From assembly GCA_016795285.1 (NCBI GenBank), contig JAEUIC010000036.1, positions 84,190-148,189 of the forward strand: a stretch of DNA of 64,000 nt. The letters are read 5' to 3'. Shown piece after piece: positions 7,826-16,855 of this stretch. A model generated the notes under the pieces. The model made no database searches, was not told the origin of the DNA, and worked only from the letters and a program-made list of their open reading frames with translations. Numbering within the stretch: position 1 is the first letter of the stretch; each line of letters opens with the position of its first letter. Source of the DNA: Planctomycetota bacterium (GTDB taxonomy: Bacteria; Planctomycetota; B15-G4; SIAN01). A program made the translations under genes and the position numbers.

Positions 7826-9407
7826 GCTCACCATCGACGGCCGCAAGGTCGAGGTGCCGCCCGGCACCAACCTGATCGAGGCGGCGCGCAAGCTCGCGAT
7901 CGAGATCCCCTACTACTGCTACCACCCGGCGCTCGCGCCGGTGGGCAGCTGCCGCATGTGCCAGGTCGAGATCCTCGATCCCGGCAAGCCGCCGCGCGTC
8001 ACCATCGCCTGCCGCACGGAAGCGACCAACGGGCTGAACGTCTCCACCACCGGCAAGGACTGCGTGGCCGCGCGCGCCGCGACGCTCGAGTTCCTGCTGG
8101 CGAACCATCCGCTCGACTGCCCGATCTGCGACAAGGCGGGCGAGTGCGACCTGCAGAACTTCACCTACCGCCACGGCCACGGCGCCGGCCGCTTCAGCGA
8201 GCCGAAGCGCGCGAAGCTGAAGCACGAGCCGATCGGCGACCACATCCTGCTCGACCAGGAGCGCTGCATCCTCTGCACGAGGTGCGTGCGCTTCATGGGC
8301 GAGTACGCCAAGTCGCCGAGCCTCGTGGTCGCCGGCCGCGGCGATCGCAACGTCATCGCGACCTTCCCGGGCGAGCCGATCCACTCGAACTACGAGGGGA
8401 ACCTCGCCGACATCTGCCCGGTCGGCGCGCTGACGCTGAAGGAGTTCCGCTTCAAGAGCCGCGTCTGGGACCTCGACTCGACCGAGTCGGTCTGCACCGG
8501 GTGCGACCGCAACTGCTCGATCCTCCTCGAGACCAAGCGGAACCGCCTGCTGCGCGTCCGCCCGCGCGTGAACCTGCAGGTGAACGGCCACTTCATGTGC
8601 GACGTCGGCCGCTTCGGGCTGCTCGACGCCTTGAACCCGCAAGGGCGCGAGGAGCAGGGCTTCGTGAAGGGGGCGCGCGTCACCGCCGCCGACGCGGTCG
8701 CGGCGCTCGCCGCCACCCTCGCCGCCGAGCGCGGCAAGTGGCTCATCGTGCTCTCCGCGCGCCTCACCACCGAGGAGCTGCTGCTCGCGAAGACGGTCCT
8801 CGGCCCGCTGGCGCGCACGCTCGCCTACGTGCCGGTCGAGGCGAACGGGGGCGACGCGATCCTCTACACGGGGCGCGCGGCGGCCAATGCGAAGGCGCTC
8901 GAGCGGCTCGGGGTCACGGCGCTCGACGAGGCGGCGGCCGCGAAGCTGCTCGCCGAGCCGGCGACCAGCGGGCTCCTCTCCTTCGACGCCGCGCTCGCCG
9001 CGCGGTTGATGGCGGGGACGAAGGGCAAGCGGCTCGCCTTGATCGACGTGGTGGCGGGGCGCGCGGCCGATGCGCCGGGCGCGCCGCACGGTGCCGAGCT
9101 CTTCGTGCCGGGCACCCTCTTCAGCGAGAAGGACGGCACCTTCTTGAACCTCGACGGCGTCCTCCAGCGGGCGCAGCGAGCGCAGCGCTGGCCGCAGGGG
9201 ACGATCCCGGAGACGGTCGTGCTGCGCGAGATCGCCGGCGCCGCCAAGGTCGACGTCACGGCGCTCGTGGCGAAGCCCGACCTCACCTTCGCGCTGCTCG
9301 AGTCGTTCGGCCTGCCGGGCGCGACGCTGGCGCAGCTGCCCGACGACGGGCTGAAGCTCGCCGCCGCGCCGGCGACGGCCGGAGCTGCAGCCGGAGCGAC
9401 GGCATGA
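7818..9407 (+). CDS. nuoG: NADH-quinone oxidoreductase subunit G, short form
   Basis: The 529-residue protein carries the full iron-sulfur half of NuoG. The [2Fe-2S] domain has C34 (YYCYHPA), the GSCRMC pair at about 45 and 48, and a fourth Cys near 64. The His-Cys [4Fe-4S] site is HPLDCPICDKAGECDLQ, the second [4Fe-4S] domain has CILCTRCVRF and DICPVGAL, and the extra site has CTGCDRNC. The molybdopterin-oxidoreductase-like region that follows is much shorter than in the usual 680-900-residue subunit, though it ends with the recognisable FSEKDGTFLNLDGVLQRAQ segment. The ATG follows GGAGGAGCGACGCACC. It overlaps both neighbours by a few bases. Confidence 0.93.
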   Translation: MAELTIDGRKVEVPPGTNLIEAARKLAIEIPYYCYHPALAPVGSCRMCQVEILDPGKPPRVTIACRTEATNGLNVSTTGKDCVAARAATLEFLLANHPLDCPICDKAGECDLQNFTYRHGHGAGRFSEPKRAKLKHEPIGDHILLDQERCILCTRCVRFMGEYAKSPSLVVAGRGDRNVIATFPGEPIHSNYEGNLADICPVGALTLKEFRFKSRVWDLDSTESVCTGCDRNCSILLETKRNRLLRVRPRVNLQVNGHFMCDVGRFGLLDALNPQGREEQGFVKGARVTAADAVAALAATLAAERGKWLIVLSARLTTEELLLAKTVLGPLARTLAYVPVEANGGDAILYTGRAAANAKALERLGVTALDEAAAAKLLAEPATSGLLSFDAALAARLMAGTKGKRLALIDVVAGRAADAPGAPHGAELFVPGTLFSEKDGTFLNLDGVLQRAQRAQRWPQGTIPETVVLREIAGAAKVDVTALVAKPDLTFALLESFGLPGATLAQLPDDGLKLAAAPATAGAAAGATA

Positions 9408-10501
9408 GCGCGCTCCTCCTGCTGCCGACGGTGGACCCCGCCGAGCCGCTCCTCGACGCCGCGTCGCCGCTCTGGCTGACGCTGCTCAAGTCGGTCGCCG
9501 TCTTCGGCATCACGATGACGCTGGTGCCGCTGCTGGTGCTGGCCGAGCGGCGCGTCTCGGCGTGGATGCAGTACCGCGTCGGCCCGAACCGCGTCGGCAT
9601 CGGCGGGTCGCTCCAGCCGATGGCCGATCTCGTGAAGATGCTCTTCAAGGAGGAGCTGAAGCCCGACGGGGTGCCCGCCTTCCTCTTCACCGCGGCGCCC
9701 GCCATCGCGGCGATCACGGCGCTCTCGATGATGGCGGTGGTGCCGTTCGGCGGCACGCTCGAGATCGCCGGCCGCTCGATCCCGCTGGTGGTCGCCGACG
9801 TCGACATCGGCGTGCTCGCGGTGCTGGCGCTCTCCTCGATCGGCGTCTACGGCATCACGCTCGGCGGCTGGGCCAGCAACAGCAAGTACAGCCTGCTCGG
9901 CGGCCTGCGCAGCTCGGCGCAGATGATCAGCTACGAGCTGACGCTCGGCATCGCGTTGCTGAGCGTGCTGGTCGCGGCGAGCGGCCCCGAGTTCGGCAGC
10001 TTCAAGCTCTCCGAGCTGATCGCGCGCCAAGCCGAGAGCGGCATCTGGAACTGCTTCAAGCTGCCGCTCGGCTTCGTCCTCTTCACCATCGCCGCCTTCG
10101 CCGAGACCAACCGCCTCCCCTTCGACCTCCCCGAAGCGGAGCCCGAGCTGGTCGGCGGCTACCACACCGAATACTCGTCGATGCGGTTCGGCCTCTTCTT
10201 CCTCGGCGAGTACGCCGCGATGGTGGCCGGCTCGGCCGTCATCGTCTGCCTCTTCCTCGGCGGCTGGCACTTCCCCTACCTCACCAAGGAGGTCGCGGTC
10301 GGCTGGGGCGGCGCGCTGACCCAGGTCGCCGTCTTCCTGGCCAAGGTGCTCGCCTTCCTCTTCTTCTTCATCCACGTGCGCTGGACGCTGCCGCGCTTGC
10401 GCTACGACCAGCTGATGAACTTCGGCTGGAAGTGGATGCTGCCGCTGTCGCTCTTGAACCTGCTCTTCGCCGGCATCGGCGCGGCGCTCGGGTGGTTCTG
10501 A
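9404..10501 (+). CDS. nuoH: NADH-quinone oxidoreductase subunit H
   Basis: This 365-residue multi-helix membrane subunit sits at the quinone site between the peripheral and membrane arms. Diagnostic segments are LAERRVSAWMQYRVGPNRVG, QPMADLVKMLFKEE, the acidic loop AETNRLPFDLPEAEPELVGG and YHTEYSSMRFGLFFLGEYA. The ATG overlaps the nuoG stop in an ATGA tetranucleotide. In standard operons nuoI follows; here nuoJ begins 9 bp after the nuoH stop. Confidence 0.96.
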   Translation: MSALLLLPTVDPAEPLLDAASPLWLTLLKSVAVFGITMTLVPLLVLAERRVSAWMQYRVGPNRVGIGGSLQPMADLVKMLFKEELKPDGVPAFLFTAAPAIAAITALSMMAVVPFGGTLEIAGRSIPLVVADVDIGVLAVLALSSIGVYGITLGGWASNSKYSLLGGLRSSAQMISYELTLGIALLSVLVAASGPEFGSFKLSELIARQAESGIWNCFKLPLGFVLFTIAAFAETNRLPFDLPEAEPELVGGYHTEYSSMRFGLFFLGEYAAMVAGSAVIVCLFLGGWHFPYLTKEVAVGWGGALTQVAVFLAKVLAFLFFFIHVRWTLPRLRYDQLMNFGWKWMLPLSLLNLLFAGIGAALGWF

Positions 10502-10509
10502 GGCTCCCC

Positions 10510-11028
10510 GTGCTCAGCGAAACGACCGCCTTCCTGCTCTTCTCGGCCATCGCGCTCGTCGGCGCGGTGAACGTGGTGACGCGCCGCAACCCGGTCCACG
10601 CCGCGCTCTGGCTGGTGGGCGCCTTCCTCGGCGTCGCCGGGCTCTTCCTCACGCTCGGCGCGGGGCTGCTCGGCGCCATCCAGGTGATGGTCTACGCCGG
10701 CGCGATCATGGTGCTGTTCCTCTTCGTGATCCTGCTCTTGAACCTCGACACGACCCCGTTCGAGGGGCTCTCGATCGCGCGCGGCGCCTCGCTGCTCGCC
10801 ACCGCGGCGACCGTCGCGCTGATCGCCTTCCCGTTCGCGCGCGCCCGCGAGCTGCGCGCCGCCGCGGTCCCCGACGAGCCGGAGCTCCCGGCCACTGCCG
10901 GCAACATCGCCAGCATCCTCTTCCACCAGTACGCCCTCCCCTTCGAGGTCGTCTCCCTGCTGCTCCTCATCGCGATGGTCGGCGCCATCCATCTCGCGCG
11001 CCGCCCCCGCCGTGACGAGCCGACCTGA
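10510..11028 (+). CDS. nuoJ: NADH-quinone oxidoreductase subunit J
   Basis: This 172-residue membrane subunit has about five transmembrane helices. The signature HAALWLVGAFLGVAGLFLTLGAGLLGAIQVMVYAGAIMVLFLFVILLLN region is unmistakable. I chose the GTG at 10510, which starts the reading frame in front of the first helix; there is no ATG before that helix. It follows nuoH by 8 bp with no intervening nuoI. The C-terminus ends with a final helix (VVSLLLLIAMVGAIHLA) and a basic tail. Confidence 0.92.
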   Translation: MLSETTAFLLFSAIALVGAVNVVTRRNPVHAALWLVGAFLGVAGLFLTLGAGLLGAIQVMVYAGAIMVLFLFVILLLNLDTTPFEGLSIARGASLLATAATVALIAFPFARARELRAAAVPDEPELPATAGNIASILFHQYALPFEVVSLLLLIAMVGAIHLARRPRRDEPT

Positions 11029-11055
11029 CGAAGCGCGAAGGAGCCCCCGCCCCCG

Positions 11056-11358
11056 ATGGTCCCGCAAGCCTGGTACCTGCTGCTCTCCGCGCTGCTCTTC
11101 GGCCTCGGCATCGCCGGGTTCGTCGCGCGCCGCAACACGCTCGTGATGTTCATGAGCGTCGAGCTGATGCTGAACGCGGCCAACGTCGTCTTCCTCGCCG
11201 CCGCGCGCGACCACGTGCCGGCGCGCGGCAGCGCCTGCGCGCTCTTCGTGATCGCGGTGGCGGCCGCCGAGGTGGCGGTCGGCCTGGCGCTGGTGCTGGC
11301 GCTGTTCCGGCTGCGGAAGAGCGTGCAGGCCGATGAAGTGCGGGAGCTGCGGGCATGA
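11056..11358 (+). CDS. nuoK: NADH-quinone oxidoreductase subunit K
   Basis: This 100-residue, three-helix subunit of the proton-pumping arm has the expected length. It shows the MFMSVELMLNAANVVFLAAA segment containing the conserved membrane glutamate, and VIAVAAAEVAVGLALVLALFR with the second glutamate in helix 3. The ATG follows GAAGGAGCCCCCGCCCCCG. The last 4 bp overlap the nuoL start (ATGA), so nuoL is translationally coupled. Confidence 0.95.
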   Translation: MVPQAWYLLLSALLFGLGIAGFVARRNTLVMFMSVELMLNAANVVFLAAARDHVPARGSACALFVIAVAAAEVAVGLALVLALFRLRKSVQADEVRELRA

Positions 11359-13265
11359 ACCTCGTCGCCGGCCTGCTCCTGATCCTCCCGCTCGCCATGG
11401 CCGCGCTGCTCGGCCTGTTCGGCAAGCGGCTGCACGGCAAGACCCCCGGGCTGCTCGCCTTCGGCATGGCGGCCACCTGCTTCGGGCTCGCGGTCGCCGC
11501 GTTCCTCCACCTGCGCGGCCTGCCCGAGGAGGCGCGCTTCGTCGAGGCGAGCTTCTGGCGCTGGCTCGATCTCGGCAGCGGCGATCAGCGGCTCGCGCTC
11601 GACGTCGGCGTCTGGCTCGATCCGCTCTCGGTGACCTGGGCGCTCTTCGTCACCGGCGTCGGCAGCCTGATCTTCCTCTACTCGATCTCCTACATGGAGC
11701 ACGAGGAGGGGGCGTGGCGCTACTTCTCCTACCTCTGCCTCTTCCTCTTCTCGATGCTGATCCTGGTGCTGGGCGAGAACCTCGTCCTCACCTTCCTCGG
11801 CTGGGAAGGGGTCGGCCTCTGCTCCTACCTGCTGATCGGCTTCGACTACGGCAAGGAGGTGGCGGCCCGCGCCGGCCGCAAGGCGTTCGTCGTCAACCGC
11901 ATCGGCGACGTCGGCTTCCTGATCGGCATGTTCTGGACCTGGAAGCTCTACGGCACGCTCGGCCACGGCGAGATGAAGCCGATCATGGCGGCGGTGACCG
12001 CGGTGCCGCCGCTGCTGGCGCTCGGCTACTTCGTCGGGGCGTGCGGCAAGTCGGCGCAGCTGCCGCTCTTCGTCTGGCTGCCCGACGCGATGGCCGGCCC
12101 GACGCCGGTCTCCGCGCTGATCCACGCCGCCACCATGGTGACGGCGGGCATCTACCTCGTGCTGCGCCTCTCGCCGCTCTTCGTCGCCGCCGAGTGGGCG
12201 CTCGACGTGGTGGCGTGGACCGGCGCCGCGACGGCGCTCTTCGCCGGCCTCATCGCGCTGCGCCAGCGCGACATCAAGCGGGTGCTCGCCTACTCGACGG
12301 TGAGCCAGCTCGGCTACATGTTCCTCGCCTGCGGCCTCGGCGCGTTCGGCGCGGCCGCCTTCCACGTCATCACCCACGCCTTCTTCAAGGCGCTGCTCTT
12401 CCTCGGCGCCGGCGCGGTGATCCACGCGCTGCACGGCGAGCAGGACCTCTGGAAGATGGGCGGCCTCAAGCACCACCTGCCGAAGACGGCGCGCGCGATG
12501 ACGGCCGGCGCCTTCGCGCTGGCGGGGATCTTCCCGTTCGCCGGCTTCTTCTCGAAGGACGAGATCCTCGGCGTCGCCTTCGCGCAGGGCTACGCCGGCG
12601 ACCCGAGCCGTTACGTGCTGTGGGGCATGGGCGTGCTGACCGCGGCGCTCACCGCCTTCTACACCGCCCGCATGATGACCCTCTGCTTCGGCGGCACGAG
12701 CCGCGTCGATCCCCACCTCCACCCGCACGAGGCGCCCGCGCCGATGGCGATCGCGCTGCAGGTGCTGATGGTCGCCTCGATCGTCGGCGGCGCCGCGCTC
12801 GGCTTCGAAGCGCTCCACTGGATGCCGCTCCACCACTGGATCGACCCGGTGCTCGCCGCGCCGCCCCATCCGACCCACCTGCCGCCCGCACTCAACTGGG
12901 GGCTGATGGCGCTGGCGATGATGATCGCGGTGCTCGCGTGGCGGATCGGCGCCAAGTGGTACGGCGGCGACTTCGCGCCGGCGCGCCAGGCGGAGCTGAC
13001 CGCGCCGCGGTTCGCCAAGCTGCTGCAGGGGCGCTTCTTCGTCGACGAGCTCTATGCGCTGCTGATCGTGCGACCGCTGCGCTTCGTCGCCGAGCTCTGC
13101 CTCGAGTTCGATCGCCGCGTGGTCGACGGCCTCTTCCGCGGCGCCGGCAGCTTCTCGGCGCTGCTCTCCACCACCGTCCGGCTGGCGCAGAACGGCGTGG
13201 TCCACGCCTACGCCTTCTGGATGGTGGTCGGCGCCGTCCTCCTCCTCACCCTGGCGCTCGCTTGA
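11355..13265 (+). CDS. nuoL: NADH-quinone oxidoreductase subunit L
   Basis: This 636-residue antiporter-like subunit is at the distal end of the membrane arm. It contains YSISYMEHEEG, the FLGWEGVGLCSYLLIGFDY helix with the conserved glutamate, KSAQLPLFVWLPDAMAGPTPVSALIHAATMVTAG, and DIKRVLAYSTVSQLGYMFLACG. A long lateral helix region follows toward the C-terminus. The length fits NuoL (600-680). It overlaps nuoK by 4 bp and is 19 bp from nuoM. Confidence 0.96.
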   Translation: MNLVAGLLLILPLAMAALLGLFGKRLHGKTPGLLAFGMAATCFGLAVAAFLHLRGLPEEARFVEASFWRWLDLGSGDQRLALDVGVWLDPLSVTWALFVTGVGSLIFLYSISYMEHEEGAWRYFSYLCLFLFSMLILVLGENLVLTFLGWEGVGLCSYLLIGFDYGKEVAARAGRKAFVVNRIGDVGFLIGMFWTWKLYGTLGHGEMKPIMAAVTAVPPLLALGYFVGACGKSAQLPLFVWLPDAMAGPTPVSALIHAATMVTAGIYLVLRLSPLFVAAEWALDVVAWTGAATALFAGLIALRQRDIKRVLAYSTVSQLGYMFLACGLGAFGAAAFHVITHAFFKALLFLGAGAVIHALHGEQDLWKMGGLKHHLPKTARAMTAGAFALAGIFPFAGFFSKDEILGVAFAQGYAGDPSRYVLWGMGVLTAALTAFYTARMMTLCFGGTSRVDPHLHPHEAPAPMAIALQVLMVASIVGGAALGFEALHWMPLHHWIDPVLAAPPHPTHLPPALNWGLMALAMMIAVLAWRIGAKWYGGDFAPARQAELTAPRFAKLLQGRFFVDELYALLIVRPLRFVAELCLEFDRRVVDGLFRGAGSFSALLSTTVRLAQNGVVHAYAFWMVVGAVLLLTLALA

Positions 13266-13284
13266 ACGCGCGCGGAGCCTGCTG

Positions 13285-14829
13285 ATGAACGACCTGCTCC
13301 TCGCTGGCGTGATCCTCGGACCGCTCGCCGCGGCGCTGCTGCTGGCGTTGTGGCCGAAGCTCGCCCCCGAGCCGGCGCGCCTGCTCACGCTGCTGATCAC
13401 CGTCGCGACCTTCGTCGCCTCGCTGCCGCTGCTCGCCACCGACGCGGCCGGCGGCATGACGCGCGAGCTCGACGTGCCGTGGATCGCCGCGCTCGGCATC
13501 CGCTTCCACCTCGGCGTCGACGGCATCTCGGCGCCGCTCGTCGTGCTGACCACGCTGCTGATGCCGCTCGTGGTGCTCGCTTCGTACGGCCACGTGCACG
13601 ACCGCGTGCGGCAGTACTGCGTGCTGCTCCTCGCCATGGAAGCGGGGATGGTCGGCGTCTTCGCCGCGCTCGACCTGGTGCTCTTCTACGTCTTCTTCGA
13701 GATGAGCCTGATCCCGCTCTACCTGCTGGTCGGAGTCTACGGCGGCGCGCGGCGCACCTACGCGGCGCTCAAGTTCGTGCTCTTCACGGTGGCCGGCTCG
13801 CTGCTCCTGCTGCTCGGCATCCTCTACGTGATGCACGCGACCGGCAGCGCCGACTTCGCCGCGCTGCGCCGCGCGACGCTCAGCGTGCGCGAGCAGGCGT
13901 GGCTCTTCGCGGCGTTCGCGGCCGCCTTCTGCGTGAAGGTGCCGCTCGTCCCGTTCCACACCTGGCTGCCCGACGCCCACGTCGAGGCGCCGACTGGCGG
14001 CTCGGTGATCCTCGCCGGCGTCACGCTCAAGATGGGCACCTACGGCCTGCTGCGCTTCTGCCTGCCGCTCTTCCCGGCGGCGAGCATCGAGCACGCGCCG
14101 CTGCTGCTGGCGCTCGCGGTGGTCGGCATCCTCTACGGCGCGCTGCTCGCCTGGGCGCAGAGCGACCTGAAGAAGATCATCGCCTACTCGTCGGTGAGCC
14201 ACCTGGGCTTCGTCGTGCTCGGCCTCTTCTCGCTGCAATCGAGCGCGGCGACCGGCGCGACGCTGCAGATGATCAACCACGGCCTCTCGACCGGCGCGCT
14301 CTTCCTGCTGATCGGGATGATCTACGAGCGCGCCCACACGCGGCAGCTCGCCGACTTCGGCGGCCTCGCGCGCACCATGCCGCGCTTCGCCGTCTGCCTC
14401 GTCTTCGCGACCCTCTCCTCGATCGGCCTGCCGGGGCTGAACGGCTTCGTCGGCGAGTTCCTGATCCTGATCGGGACCTGGCGCGACCATCCGCTCGCCG
14501 CGAGCCTCGCCTCGCTCGGCGTGCTGCTCGGCGCGATCTACATGCTCGGGCTGGTGAAGGGGCTCCTGTTCGGGCCGGTCGGCCACCCGAAGACGGCGAC
14601 CTGGCGCGACCTGACGCTGCGCGAGATGGCGACGCTGGCACCGCTCTTCGCGCTGATGATCGCGATCGGCTTCGCGCCGCAGCCGCTGCTCTCGCGCATC
14701 GAGCCGGCGGTCGAGCGGATGCTCGAGCGGCCGCGCCTCGCCCTCGAGGCGAGCCTGGCGCCGACCGCCATGCCCTCCGTCGACGAGGGCGCACCGCCGC
14801 ATGACCGCGCTCCCGGGGAGCGACGCTGA
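13285..14829 (+). CDS. nuoM: NADH-quinone oxidoreductase subunit M
   Basis: This 514-residue antiporter-like proton-pumping subunit carries the family signatures FYVFFEMSLIPLYLLVGVYGG with the conserved glutamate, VKVPLVPFHTWLPDAHVEAP, TYGLLRFCLPLFP and DLKKIIAYSSVSHLGFVVLGL. The length is typical. It ends at the first base of the nuoN start codon (TGATG arrangement), which implies coupling. About 25 hydrophilic C-terminal residues follow the last helix. Confidence 0.96.
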   Translation: MNDLLLAGVILGPLAAALLLALWPKLAPEPARLLTLLITVATFVASLPLLATDAAGGMTRELDVPWIAALGIRFHLGVDGISAPLVVLTTLLMPLVVLASYGHVHDRVRQYCVLLLAMEAGMVGVFAALDLVLFYVFFEMSLIPLYLLVGVYGGARRTYAALKFVLFTVAGSLLLLLGILYVMHATGSADFAALRRATLSVREQAWLFAAFAAAFCVKVPLVPFHTWLPDAHVEAPTGGSVILAGVTLKMGTYGLLRFCLPLFPAASIEHAPLLLALAVVGILYGALLAWAQSDLKKIIAYSSVSHLGFVVLGLFSLQSSAATGATLQMINHGLSTGALFLLIGMIYERAHTRQLADFGGLARTMPRFAVCLVFATLSSIGLPGLNGFVGEFLILIGTWRDHPLAASLASLGVLLGAIYMLGLVKGLLFGPVGHPKTATWRDLTLREMATLAPLFALMIAIGFAPQPLLSRIEPAVERMLERPRLALEASLAPTAMPSVDEGAPPHDRAPGERR

Positions 14830-16274
14830 TGGACCTCGCCACCGACCTCGCCGCGACCGCGCCGCTCTGGCTGCCGATGGTCGGCTGCCTCGCGGTGCTG
14901 CTGGCCGAGACGCTCGTCCCCGACCGCACCGGCAAGCTGCCGGCGCTGGTGGCGGGCGTCACGCTGGCGCTCGCGCTGGTGCGCCTCGCGACGACCCACC
15001 CTTCGAGCCGCATGCCGTTCGGCGTGCTGGCCGACGACGCGCTGGCGCGCGCCCTCTCCGGCATCCTGCTGCTGGTCGGCTTGGCCGTGATCGCGATGGC
15101 CGAGCCGCTGCTCGAGCGGCTGAAGCTCGCGCGCGGCGAGTTCTTCGCGCTGCTGCTCGCCTCGCTGTCGGGGATGGTGCTGCTGGTCGCCGCGCGCGAC
15201 CTGCTGGTGCTCTTCCTCGCGGTCGAGCTGCTGTCGATCCCGCTCTACGTGCTGGCCGCGTTCCGGCGCCTCTCGCCCCACTCGGTCGAGAGCGGCTTCA
15301 AGTACTTCCTGCTCGGCGCCTTCGCGTCGGGCTTCCTCGTCTACGGCATCGCGCTGCTCTTCGCGACCACCGGCGACACCCGTTATGCGGCACTGGCCGC
15401 CGTGGCGCGCAGCGGCGCGCCGCTCGGCACCCTCTGGCACGTCGGCTGCGCGCTGCTGCTCGCCGGCCTCGGCTTCAAGGTGGCGGCCGCGCCGTTCCAC
15501 GCCTGGACGCCCGACGTCTACCAGGGGGCACCGACGCCGGTGACCGCCTTCATGGCGGCCGGCGTGAAGACGGCGGCCTTCGGCGGCCTGCTGCGCCTCG
15601 CCGCCGAGCTGCTGCCCGACCTCGCGTCGCTGCGCACCGGCGTCGCCGTGCTGGCGTGCGCGAGCATGCTGGTCGGCAACCTCGGCGCCCTGCTGCAGAC
15701 CAACCTGAAGCGGCTGCTCGCCTGGTCTTCGATCGCGCACGCCGGCTACCTGCTGGTCGGCATCCTCGCGGTGCTCTCGGGCGCCGGCGATGCGGCGAAG
15801 GACGCGGTGGTCTTCTACCTCGCCTCCTACGCGCTCACGACGCTCGCCGCCTTCGCCTGGATCGAGCACTTGGGCCGCGAGACGCCGGCGCTGCAGGACC
15901 TGCGGGCGCTGAAGGGTCTCGCGCGCCAGCGGCCGTGGCTCGCGCTGTCGCTGACGCTCGTCTTCCTCTCGCTCGCCGGCGTGCCGCTCACCGCCGGCTT
16001 CCTCGGCAAGTACTTCGTCCTGAAGGCGGCCTTCGAGCTCGGCGGCGCGCTGCTGCTGCCGATGGTGGTGCTGGCGCTCGCCTCGGTGATCGCGCTCGGC
16101 TACTACCTGCGCGTCATCGCCACGCTCTACATGGAGCGACCGGCCGACGAGGACGCGCCGGCGCCGGCGCTCTTCGCGCCGGCCGGACTCGCGCTGCTGA
16201 CCGCCGCCTCGAGCGCCGCGCTGCTGCTCTTCGGCGTCTGGCCGGAGCCGCTGATGAAGTGGCTCGCTGGCTGA
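14829..16274 (+). CDS. nuoN: NADH-quinone oxidoreductase subunit N
   Basis: This 481-residue antiporter-like subunit is the last gene of the operon. Characteristic segments are LFLAVELLSIPLYVLAAFRR, ESGFKYFLLGAFASGFLVYG, FKVAAAPFHAWTPDVYQGAPTPVTAFMA and NLKRLLAWSSIAHAGYLLVG. The C-terminus KWLAG lies in a 15-bp sequence that is repeated just after the stop codon. Transcription ends in the short gap before the converging PilZ gene; I see no clear intrinsic terminator there. Confidence 0.95.
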   Translation: MDLATDLAATAPLWLPMVGCLAVLLAETLVPDRTGKLPALVAGVTLALALVRLATTHPSSRMPFGVLADDALARALSGILLLVGLAVIAMAEPLLERLKLARGEFFALLLASLSGMVLLVAARDLLVLFLAVELLSIPLYVLAAFRRLSPHSVESGFKYFLLGAFASGFLVYGIALLFATTGDTRYAALAAVARSGAPLGTLWHVGCALLLAGLGFKVAAAPFHAWTPDVYQGAPTPVTAFMAAGVKTAAFGGLLRLAAELLPDLASLRTGVAVLACASMLVGNLGALLQTNLKRLLAWSSIAHAGYLLVGILAVLSGAGDAAKDAVVFYLASYALTTLAAFAWIEHLGRETPALQDLRALKGLARQRPWLALSLTLVFLSLAGVPLTAGFLGKYFVLKAAFELGGALLLPMVVLALASVIALGYYLRVIATLYMERPADEDAPAPALFAPAGLALLTAASSAALLLFGVWPEPLMKWLAG

Positions 16275-16306
16275 CGCCCGCTCGCGGGGTCAAGTGGCTC
16301 GCTGGC
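16257..16306. repeat. 15-bp direct repeat at the end of nuoN
   Basis: AAGTGGCTCGCTGGC occurs at 16257-16271, where it encodes the last residues of NuoN, and again at 16292-16306 just after the stop. The copies are 35 bp apart. It looks like a small local duplication of the gene's 3' end. It has no obvious function. Confidence 0.5.
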
Positions 16307-16356
16307 GGACCGCCCCTGCCATGCGGCTCGCGGGCGGACGAGCGGGAGCGACCGGG

Positions 16357-16683
16357 TTACGGCAGCTCCTGCTCGTGGAGGCGGCGCTCGAACTGGACGG
16401 CGATGCCGAGCGTGCCGGGTGCGAGCGCTTCCATGCGGACGACCTTCGCCGGCGCGCGCACCTCGCGGCCATTCGCGGTGAAGGTGACCTCGAGCTTGAT
16501 CTCGTCGCTGGTGACGAAGTAGGCGCCGCCGCGCGAGATGTCGCGGCCGCCCCCCATCACCTGCGCATCGTCGAGGCGCGCGGTGAAGACGGCGTGGGTC
16601 GTGCGGCGGGTGTTGCCGCGCCGCTCCACGGCCGTGCGGGATCCAGTGCGATCGAACTCCGACTGGCTGCTGCTGGTGGCCAT
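16357..16683 (-). CDS. PilZ-domain protein (putative c-di-GMP binding)
   Basis: This is a 108-residue, single-domain PilZ protein. Both halves of the c-di-GMP binding signature are present: the RxxxR-type RRGNTRR (about residues 21-27) and DISRGG (about residues 48-53). The remaining sequence follows the PilZ beta-barrel pattern (AKVVRMEALAPGTLGIAVQFE). The start at 16683 was preferred over upstream in-frame starts because GGAGG and GAGGAG lie just before it and the upstream sequence is low-complexity Arg-rich. It converges on nuoN and is probably a standalone c-di-GMP effector; the partner is unknown. Confidence 0.8.
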   Translation of the reverse strand: MATSSSQSEFDRTGSRTAVERRGNTRRTTHAVFTARLDDAQVMGGGRDISRGGAYFVTSDEIKLEVTFTANGREVRAPAKVVRMEALAPGTLGIAVQFERRLHEQELP

Positions 16684-16855
16684 CGCGCGCTCCTCGGTTC
16701 CTCCGCGCCGGCAGCCGTGCATCGCACGGGCAACTCCGGCGCCCCTCGGAAGTCCCGCGCAGCGCAGCGCGCTGCGACCGGAAAGAACTTCCGACCCGCT
16801 CCCCTTCGGCACGATCGCGCCACGACTTGAGCGACGGCGAAGGAGGCGGCCGCCG

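Noticed and set aside
10692..13637. A 981-codon reverse open frame over nuoJ to nuoM
   Set aside because: It lies antisense to transmembrane subunits with strong family signatures.
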